Assembly (NCBI GenBank): GCA_025360265.1
Contig: JANYCP010000299.1
Span: 1-7,098, forward strand
Origin: Gemmatimonadota bacterium
Lineage (GTDB): Bacteria; Gemmatimonadota; Gemmatimonadetes; Gemmatimonadales; GWC2-71-9
Length of the DNA: 7,098 nucleotides
Direction: 5' to 3'
A program made the translations under genes and the position numbers. This document shows positions 1 through 5,862 of this stretch, in pieces (the stretch's first letter is position 1; the number at the start of each line of letters is the position of its first letter). The notes beneath the pieces were generated by a model, which was not told the origin of the DNA, did not search any database, and worked only from the letters and a program-made list of their open reading frames with translations.

Positions 1-1
1 C

Positions 2-2257
2 GTCGAAGGCGAATCACTGCGCGACAAGATCGACCGCGAAGGACAACTCCCGGTTGACGACGCGCTGGCGATTGCGCTCGAAGTAGCTGACGCGCTCGGC
101 TACGCCCACAAGCAGCAGATCATCCATCGCGACATCAAGCCAGAGAACATTCTGCTCTCCGGCGGCCATGCGCTCGTCGCCGATTTCGGTATCGCGCGGG
201 CGGTCGATGCGGGAACGCAGAAACTGACGCAGACCGGCATGGCGATCGGCACACCGACATACATGTCGCCCGAGCAGGGAATGGGTGAAGCAGTCGGCCA
301 GACCACCGACATCTATGCACTTGGCTGCGTGTTGTTCGAGATGCTTGCCGGTGAGCCGCCGTTCACGGGAAAGACCTCGTCGGGTATTCTCGCCAAGCAT
401 GTGATGGAGCAAGTGCCGTCACTGCGCATCATTCGCCAGGCGGCACCGCCGGAAGTCGAGGAAGCAATCTTCGCCGCGATGGGCAAGTCGCCAGCTGATC
501 GTCCGCAGACATGCGAAGCGTTTGCCGAGATGCTGGTGAGTGCGCCGAGCGGCCACACGTCGACGCGACTGATGACGATGCGTCACACTGCGGCGCGGCG
601 AACGATGGGCGGGATGACTGGCGCGTTCGGCGTGCCCGGCGCCGAAGTCATGCCGCTGCCGATCTGGCGGCGAACGCCAGTGATGATCGCTGCCGCGGTG
701 CTGCTGCTTGGTGGCGGATTCGCGGCTTTCAAGTTGGCGGGACACTCAGGCGCAAAGTCCACCAGCAGCGGAGTTGATGCGAAACACATCGCGGTGCTCT
801 ACTTCGAGGAGACCAAGCCGAGCGATTCGTTGCGGGCGCTCGCCGATGGACTGACCGAGAACCTGATTCAGAACCTGGCGCTGGTGCAGGGATTGTCGAT
901 CGTCTCGCGCGGCGGCGTGGAAGCATATCGCGACGCGAAGGTCTCGCCCGATAGCGTGGCGCGCGCACTTGGCGCCGGAACGCTGGTGCGCGGCTCGGTG
1001 GAGAAGATGCGTGACAAGATCCACGTCACCGTGCATCTCGCCGATGCGGGATCGAACAGCGACCTGCCCGGCTCGCCGCAGAGTTTCGACCTGCCGGCCG
1101 CGAACCTTACCGCCGTGCGCGACACTACAGTCCAGAAAGCTGCCACGATGATTCGCCGCGGCATCGGTACAGAGGTGTTGCTGCGTCAGCAGCGCCAGGG
1201 AACCGGGAATGCCGACGCATGGCTCGCGCTGCAACGCGGTGAGCGGCTCGCCAAGGCGGGCAACACAGCGGCGGCCGATACCGTGTTCGCGCAGGCAGAA
1301 GCACTTGACTTGAAATGGCCCGATCCGATCATCGAGCGCGCGCGTATTGCGTACCTGCATTCACGGGCTGGCGTGAGCGAGGAAGCCGCAGATTCCGCCA
1401 TTCAACTCGGCATGAGCCATATCGAGCGTGCCCTCAAGCTCGACGCACAGAACGCCGATGCGCTCGAACTGCGCGGCAACCTGCAGTATTGGCGCTGGCT
1501 CTTCCCGCTGGAGAAGGACAAGGCGAGGGCGGCGAAGCTGCTAGCCGCAGCGCGGGCCGACCTGGAGCAGTCCACCCAGATCAACCCGGCACAAGCCGGA
1601 GCGTGGGGATCGCTTTCGCACCTGTACTACAACGTGAGTGACGTCCCGCTCGCCAAGATCAACTTGGCAGCGACCAACGCGTGGAACGCCGATGCATTCC
1701 TCGCGAACGCGCCGACGATCCTGCAACGACTCTTCCTGACGTCGTATGATCTCGCCGACTGGACGTCAGCGAAGCATTGGTGCGATGAAACCCAGCGTCG
1801 CTTCCCGGCGAGCTACCAGGCGCCACGCTGCAAGCTCTTCCTGTTGACGGCGAAGAATGTGTCGCCGGTGACCGCGAAGGGCAGTGTGGCCGATGCATGG
1901 CGACTGGCCGATTCAGTGACGGCAAAAATCGACGAGAAGAAGCGGCCATTCCAGCGACTCAACAGCGACCTGCTCGTGGCGATGGTACTGGCAAAGGCCG
2001 GGCTGACCGACAGCGCCAAGCACGTCCTCGATCGGTCGCGCGGGACGCCGGATATCGACAAACCGCGCGATTTGATGCAGTTCGCTGCCTACGTCGACAT
2101 TCTGTTGGGCGACAGGAAGAAAGCGATCGACGATCTCACCGTCTATCTCGTGGCGATGCCGGGCCGGAAGGATACCTTTTCCACTAGCGGTGGCTGGTGG
2201 TATGACGACCTCAAAGCGCTCCCCGCCTTCAAGAGCTTGGCGCCCGCCGGCATATGA
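2..2257 (+). CDS. Receptor-type Ser/Thr protein kinase with TolB-N-like and TPR regions (5' partial)
   Basis: Phosphorylates Ser/Thr of protein targets; the kinase is cytoplasmic and the C-terminal half is probably periplasmic. The open frame enters from the left edge, so 751 residues are visible and the N-lobe (Gly-rich loop, ATP-binding Lys, helix C Glu) is missing. Visible numbering: catalytic loop HRDIKPEN at 42-49 (Asp44, Lys46, Asn49), DFG at 61-63, P+1 region GTPTYMSPEQ at 83-92, subdomain IX Asp103 in TDIYALG, subdomain XI Arg at 167 in PADRP. All key residues present are intact, so it should be active. A basic, Thr-rich juxtamembrane stretch (about 186-209) leads to one hydrophobic helix at about 227-247. 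Residues 261-389 resemble the TolB N-terminal/FlgO-like domain seen in adenylate cyclase- and kinase-linked sensors (pattern LADGLTENLIQNL, then LVRGSVEK). From about 404 to the end, Ala-rich paired helices look TPR-like. This kinase-TM-TolB-TPR order is common in Gemmatimonadota and Acidobacteriota. The ligand and targets are unknown. Confidence 0.93.
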   Translation, partial: VEGESLRDKIDREGQLPVDDALAIALEVADALGYAHKQQIIHRDIKPENILLSGGHALVADFGIARAVDAGTQKLTQTGMAIGTPTYMSPEQGMGEAVGQTTDIYALGCVLFEMLAGEPPFTGKTSSGILAKHVMEQVPSLRIIRQAAPPEVEEAIFAAMGKSPADRPQTCEAFAEMLVSAPSGHTSTRLMTMRHTAARRTMGGMTGAFGVPGAEVMPLPIWRRTPVMIAAAVLLLGGGFAAFKLAGHSGAKSTSSGVDAKHIAVLYFEETKPSDSLRALADGLTENLIQNLALVQGLSIVSRGGVEAYRDAKVSPDSVARALGAGTLVRGSVEKMRDKIHVTVHLADAGSNSDLPGSPQSFDLPAANLTAVRDTTVQKAATMIRRGIGTEVLLRQQRQGTGNADAWLALQRGERLAKAGNTAAADTVFAQAEALDLKWPDPIIERARIAYLHSRAGVSEEAADSAIQLGMSHIERALKLDAQNADALELRGNLQYWRWLFPLEKDKARAAKLLAAARADLEQSTQINPAQAGAWGSLSHLYYNVSDVPLAKINLAATNAWNADAFLANAPTILQRLFLTSYDLADWTSAKHWCDETQRRFPASYQAPRCKLFLLTAKNVSPVTAKGSVADAWRLADSVTAKIDEKKRPFQRLNSDLLVAMVLAKAGLTDSAKHVLDRSRGTPDIDKPRDLMQFAAYVDILLGDRKKAIDDLTVYLVAMPGRKDTFSTSGGWWYDDLKALPAFKSLAPAGI

Positions 2258-2258
2258 C

Positions 2259-2276
2259 TGTTGCGTCAACGCAACA
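2259..2276. repeat. 7-bp perfect inverted repeat just after the kinase stop
   Basis: TGTTGCG and CGCAACA flank a TCAA loop, starting two bases after the kinase TGA. The stem is perfect, but no T-run follows (the next bases are TATCTTGCGG), so it is not a standard intrinsic terminator. It lies 5 nt upstream of the candidate -35 box. It could be a weak terminator, an mRNA 3'-end stabilising hairpin, or an operator for a dimeric regulator of the downstream gene; the sequence does not decide. Confidence 0.5.
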
Positions 2277-2280
2277 TATC

Positions 2281-2309
2281 TTGCGGGACCGCTATATTGG
2301 CGGTATACA
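2281..2309 (+). promoter_or_regulatory. Candidate sigma-70-type promoter for the lipoprotein operon
   Basis: TTGCGG (2281-2286) and TATACA (2304-2309) are separated by exactly 17 bp inside the only intergenic gap, which is locally AT-rich in a GC-rich region. The -10 matches 4 of 6 consensus bases and the -35 only 3 of 6. Transcription would begin around 2316, giving a leader of about 38 nt. A second inverted repeat, ACCGC (2288-2292) and GCGGT (2300-2304) around TATATTG, occupies the spacer and could be an operator. Other -10-like TATATT hexamers sit at 2293-2298 and 2317-2322 without a good -35 partner, so the exact promoter is uncertain. Confidence 0.35.
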
Positions 2310-2351
2310 ACGGTGATATATTCGCGTGAATTGTACCCGTCGCCAGCGACC

Positions 2352-2356
2352 AGGTG
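2352..2356 (+). promoter_or_regulatory. Possible Shine-Dalgarno AGGTG that bears on the lipoprotein start
   Basis: AGGTG resembles the 3' half of AGGAGGTG and lies 3 nt before an in-frame TTG at 2360. It overlaps the alternative GTG start at 2354, for which no upstream Shine-Dalgarno is visible. An in-frame TGA at 2327-2329 rules out starts further upstream. The spacing to TTG is short, so the choice between GTG 2354 and TTG 2360 remains open; both keep the whole signal peptide. Confidence 0.25.
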
Positions 2357-4609
2357 CCCTTGAGACGTAGCCGTAGGTCTGCGCATGCATGGACAGCCGT
2401 TCTGCCGCTCGCCCTTGCCGGCGTTGTGGTAGCGTGCAGCGATTCGGCAGCCCCAACGACACCGGTGCTTGTTGGAAATCCCCCAGCGAAGTTCGCCAAT
2501 TGCACCGCAGATCCTACCCAGATCAGGACGCTGCTGTCGCAGTCAACGTCTTCCAATGGCGTGTGGCTCGGGATTTGGGATGGCATTGTCGGCCAAGTCG
2601 GCGCAGGCAACCTCGGCGCGGCCCAACAGAGTGCGCTCGGCCTGGTCGACAATCTGCTCGCGCACAATCGAACCGGTGGGTTGCTCACGACCGAAGCACA
2701 GACAACGTCGCTGATCAATCAACTCACCTGCTACGTCGGCCTCGGTTCGACGGTATCAAAGTCTACCGACGCGTGGGTGATCAAGGTTGCCGACCCCTCC
2801 ACCGCGCTCCTTACCAGCGACACTGCATCCGGCATCCGCTTCCCGTCGAATGCCGTGACGATGAATACGTTGGTGACGGCCACGCCGGTGAATACCAACG
2901 CCATCACCACGCTGCTCGACAACTACGCTACGGTGTATGAATTCACCTTGACGCCGGCGCAGACGCTGACCCCCGGCACCAAGGCGATCATCGGCATGTG
3001 TCCCGATCCGGCAGCGCTTGCTCGCGTGCCAGCGGCAGAACTTGATGCCCTGCTTGATCGGCTCGTGCTCGGCCACCAGCAGTCGGCGACGTCGTTCCAG
3101 GTACTCGCTCGCGTTCCATTGCCGGCCGAGATGCAGCTCAAGTGCCCGACGAGTGCGCCAGCTGGCCTGCACGCAAGTCTCGGCAAGCGTTTGCTCAACA
3201 CGCTCGCCGGCCTCTTCTTGCCGAGCCAGGCGAATGCCGCCAATCGTCGGCGCTTCACTGGCGGCGTGGGTGGATCAACCAGTGAATTCTCGCCGTTCGG
3301 TCCGGTCGATCCGCAGCTCTTCGCCAGTGGCGGGGTGGGCGGCTCCACCAGCGAGTTCGTTCGGACTGGCGGTGCCAACCTCAGCATGGAACCGGCGACA
3401 GTAGACGGGACCGTGGGGACGATTCGGACAGGGAACACGCTCCCCGCAGTGACCGTCACGACCTTCCTCGGTACGCCGATTCCCGGCATTACGGTCACCT
3501 ACACCACGGTCCCGGCGTTCGGGAAGACACCCCCGGGCAACGCAACGGCGTGTGGATCGGATAACGTGACGAACACCCAGGGCCGCGCCGCGTTGACCTG
3601 CCTGAACTTCGGCAACACGGTGCAATACCCAATCGCGTACACGAAGCTCGTCGCGAATTTCATCCTGCCAAACGAGTACGCCGGCATTGATGCGCAGGGC
3701 AATCCGGTCGTGACAATTTCGCCCACACCGCAGAGCTGGCTCGTCGTGACCCATGGCGCGAGTTCCCTGGTGGTGACCCAGCCGACGGCTGGTCGCACGG
3801 TTGCGAACGCGAGTCCCTATTCGGCCGACGCCACCGTACCGGCACGGGTCGAATTCCGCTCTGATCTCGGCGATCTGGTGACATCGGCAACCGGAGTCGT
3901 TACGCTGTCGATCAACAAGAACGCCTTCGCCAACGGCGCCACGACGATGACGGCAAATGCTGTTGGCGGTGCCGCATCATTTACGACGCAAATTCCGACG
4001 GCGGCGACAGGCTACCAGTTCGCCGCATCCGCGGGCATCGGCGGCGCGACCGTCAACAGCAGTGGCGCCAGCAGCCTGTTCGATGTGGTCGCCGGCGCTG
4101 CCGCCAAGCTCACGGCGGTCGGGCCGTCAACGTATTCCACGATCAATCCATCAGGCAATCCGCTCTACCCGTCACCGAGCGTCATCGTCACTGACGCAAG
4201 CAATAATCCGGTCTCGAGTGCGAAGGTCTTCTGGACACCGGGCGGTGCCAGCGGCGCGCAGGTCGAGGGTTCGCCGGTACAAGCGAGCACCACTTCGCCT
4301 GCGAGCGGAATCACATCGGCAACGTGGCTCCTGGGTGTGGGCAGCAACACGCTGCGCGCCTCGTTGCTGGCGGGACCTGGCGGCGCGGAAGTCAATTTCA
4401 GCGGCACCCTCGTTCCGGCGAGGAATCCGAGCGATCCATGTGAACCGGGTGCGGTGAAGGATCCGTTCGGGAACTGCTACTTCGTCACGCCCAGGACGAA
4501 CGGCGGGACCACGTTACTGCGCACCGTCACCGACATGTTCGGCGTACCTGACGTCGCAAAGTGCGCGACGCCGGTCGTACCATTCCGCAAACCACAGACC
4601 GGGTGCTAG
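2354..4609 (+). CDS. Large Ig-like-repeat lipoprotein, exported
   Basis: Secreted, lipid-anchored envelope protein of unknown function, 751 residues from GTG (TTG at 2360 would remove two). The N-region carries RRSRR, then a hydrophobic core at 14-27 and a lipobox-like VVAC with Cys28 as the probable lipidated residue; Ser29 at +2 does not signal inner-membrane retention. Residues 30-300 are an unrecognised, probably globular domain with Cys50, 126, 216 and 264. A linker at 303-335 carries two copies of GGVGGSTSEF. Then come Ig-like modules: about 346-437 (Big_1/invasin-like, with PIPGITVTY and a Cys400/Cys416 pair), about 468-580 (VTSATGVVTLSINKN followed by ANGAT, a pattern of bacterial Ig-like repeats), and about 583-688 (Big_1-like, VTDASNNPVSSAKVFW). 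The tail holds Cys696, 708, 737 and a C-terminal Cys751. Ten Cys after Cys28 suggest disulfides outside the cytoplasm. Surface adhesion or structural scaffolding fits the modules, but no substrate can be named. The stop overlaps the next gene, implying coupling. Confidence 0.88.
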   Translation: MPLRRSRRSAHAWTAVLPLALAGVVVACSDSAAPTTPVLVGNPPAKFANCTADPTQIRTLLSQSTSSNGVWLGIWDGIVGQVGAGNLGAAQQSALGLVDNLLAHNRTGGLLTTEAQTTSLINQLTCYVGLGSTVSKSTDAWVIKVADPSTALLTSDTASGIRFPSNAVTMNTLVTATPVNTNAITTLLDNYATVYEFTLTPAQTLTPGTKAIIGMCPDPAALARVPAAELDALLDRLVLGHQQSATSFQVLARVPLPAEMQLKCPTSAPAGLHASLGKRLLNTLAGLFLPSQANAANRRRFTGGVGGSTSEFSPFGPVDPQLFASGGVGGSTSEFVRTGGANLSMEPATVDGTVGTIRTGNTLPAVTVTTFLGTPIPGITVTYTTVPAFGKTPPGNATACGSDNVTNTQGRAALTCLNFGNTVQYPIAYTKLVANFILPNEYAGIDAQGNPVVTISPTPQSWLVVTHGASSLVVTQPTAGRTVANASPYSADATVPARVEFRSDLGDLVTSATGVVTLSINKNAFANGATTMTANAVGGAASFTTQIPTAATGYQFAASAGIGGATVNSSGASSLFDVVAGAAAKLTAVGPSTYSTINPSGNPLYPSPSVIVTDASNNPVSSAKVFWTPGGASGAQVEGSPVQASTTSPASGITSATWLLGVGSNTLRASLLAGPGGAEVNFSGTLVPARNPSDPCEPGAVKDPFGNCYFVTPRTNGGTTLLRTVTDMFGVPDVAKCATPVVPFRKPQTGC
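3260..3289 (+). repeat. Decapeptide repeat GGVGGSTSEF, copy 1
   Basis: Encodes lipoprotein residues 303-312, just after a basic NRRR segment, and is followed by SPFGPVDP. It is identical in protein to copy 2, which starts 69 nt (23 residues) downstream, but 6 of its 10 codons differ from that copy, all at third positions. Confidence 0.9.
3329..3358 (+). repeat. Decapeptide repeat GGVGGSTSEF, copy 2
   Basis: Encodes lipoprotein residues 326-335, directly before the first Ig-like module. The DNA matches copy 1 at 24 of 30 positions while the protein matches at 10 of 10. The flanks also rhyme weakly (F-T before copy 1, F-A-S before copy 2), suggesting an old unit duplication of about 23 residues in which only the Gly/Ser-rich core stayed constant. 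Confidence 0.9.
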
Positions 4610-5862
4610 GCCCGACCAAGGAAAACGAACGCGCAGCGCTGATTGATTCGCTGCGCGGCTTCGCGCTGTTCGGCGTCTGCATCGCGAACCTCCTGACGGC
4701 GTTGTCGTGGTGGGGTGCGCCAGGCACGGACAAGCTGGTGCCGCGCTACGTCCTTCCTACCGATCACGTGGCGCAGTTCCTGACCATGATGTTTGTCGAT
4801 GGAAAGTTCTATTCCCTGTTCTCCCTGCTCTTCGGGTTGGGCTTTGCGCTGCAGCTACAACGCGCGGAGAAGCGTGGTGATGATGCGCTCCCGACGTTTA
4901 AGCGGCGGCTCCGAGTGCTCATGGGGATCGGGTTCCTGCACCTCGCCCTGCTATGGACCGGAGACATCCTCCTCTTCTACGCACTGATGGGATTCGTGCT
5001 CATCAGGCTACGCGGAATGGAAGATCGACGATTGGTACGCTGGGCAGTGATCCTCACCCTCCTGCCGATTCCATTTGCCGCGCCACTGATGATCAACCAG
5101 GCGTTGTCGCTCGGCACGCCGTTCTATGTCGTGGCCTCGGTGGTTGCCAACGCCCTCCACATGGACATCAACTCACCCACGCTCGTGAGCGACACGGCGC
5201 TCAGCCATCATTGGATCGATTTTTTCAAACTCAACACCGTCGGGATATGGTTCCGCTACGGCGGCCTGCTCTACATCAGCCGGCCGTTCAAGGTCCTCGC
5301 CATGTTCCTGCTCGGCATGCTGGTCGGACGATATCGCGTGTGGGAGCGGCTTGATGAGTTTGCGCCGCTGCTTCGACGGATCGCCGCGTGGGCGTTTGCG
5401 TTGGGGCTGCCGATGTGCGCCGCACTTGCGGCATGGGAACAGTTCCTGCCGGAGACGGCTGGATCGGCGCACGGATTGATCGAGACGGTTTTCTACGCTC
5501 TCGGCGTAGCCCCGCTCGCAATCGGGTATGCGGCGGGATTTGCGCTGCTGTGGCGGAACCCACGGTGGCGCTCGATACTCGGCGTACTCGCCCCGACCGG
5601 TCGCATGGCACTGACCAGCTATCTCACGCAGTCGGTCATCGGCGTTACCGTGTTCTACGGTATCGGATTTGGGCTCGCTGGCCGAGTCGGGCCGACATAC
5701 TTCATCCCGATGGCCCTCGCGACCCTCGCTGTGCAGACCGTGTTCGCCACCTGGTGGCTGAAACGATTCCGCTTCGGCCCGATGGAATGGGTCTGGCGCT
5801 CGATCACCTATCGTTCGCGGCAACCGATGCTGCGCCAAAGCGAGTCGGCGGCGATCGGTTGA
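4603..5862 (+). CDS. DUF418/YeiB-family polytopic membrane protein
   Basis: Inner-membrane protein of the DUF418 (YeiB) family, whose biochemical role is poorly defined; some members have been suggested to take part in transport or in acyl-transfer-like chemistry. From GTG 4603 it has 419 residues, close to the family norm. Family hallmarks visible: LIDSLRGFALFGV near 13-25, KFYSLFSLLFGLGF at 68-81, TGDILLFYALMGF at 119-131, and the C-terminal DUF418 block with GRMALTSYLTQS at 333-344 and RFGPMEWVWR at 390-399. About eight to ten hydrophobic helices are spread along the chain, and the tail after 400 is basic and polar. GTG 4603 overlaps the lipoprotein stop by 7 nt (GTGCTAG). A GTG at 4561 would add 14 residues that look unlike the family, and neither start has a good Shine-Dalgarno, so reinitiation by ribosomes finishing the lipoprotein is likely. 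The next gene overlaps this stop by 4 nt. Confidence 0.93.
   Translation: MLGPTKENERAALIDSLRGFALFGVCIANLLTALSWWGAPGTDKLVPRYVLPTDHVAQFLTMMFVDGKFYSLFSLLFGLGFALQLQRAEKRGDDALPTFKRRLRVLMGIGFLHLALLWTGDILLFYALMGFVLIRLRGMEDRRLVRWAVILTLLPIPFAAPLMINQALSLGTPFYVVASVVANALHMDINSPTLVSDTALSHHWIDFFKLNTVGIWFRYGGLLYISRPFKVLAMFLLGMLVGRYRVWERLDEFAPLLRRIAAWAFALGLPMCAALAAWEQFLPETAGSAHGLIETVFYALGVAPLAIGYAAGFALLWRNPRWRSILGVLAPTGRMALTSYLTQSVIGVTVFYGIGFGLAGRVGPTYFIPMALATLAVQTVFATWWLKRFRFGPMEWVWRSITYRSRQPMLRQSESAAIG

Noticed and set aside
746..1360. Long minus-strand open frame opposite the kinase
   Set aside because: It lies wholly opposite a frame with clear kinase/TolB/TPR signatures, its protein is Arg/His-rich and low in recognisable motifs, which is typical of GC-rich antisense frames.
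2259..2276. Intrinsic terminator after the kinase
   Set aside because: The stem is perfect but only 7 bp and no T-run follows; kept only as an inverted repeat.
4561..4603. Earlier GTG start for the DUF418 protein at 4561
   Set aside because: It would give a 49-nt overlap with the lipoprotein and 14 extra residues unlike the family; GTG 4603 at the stop is simpler, though not proven.
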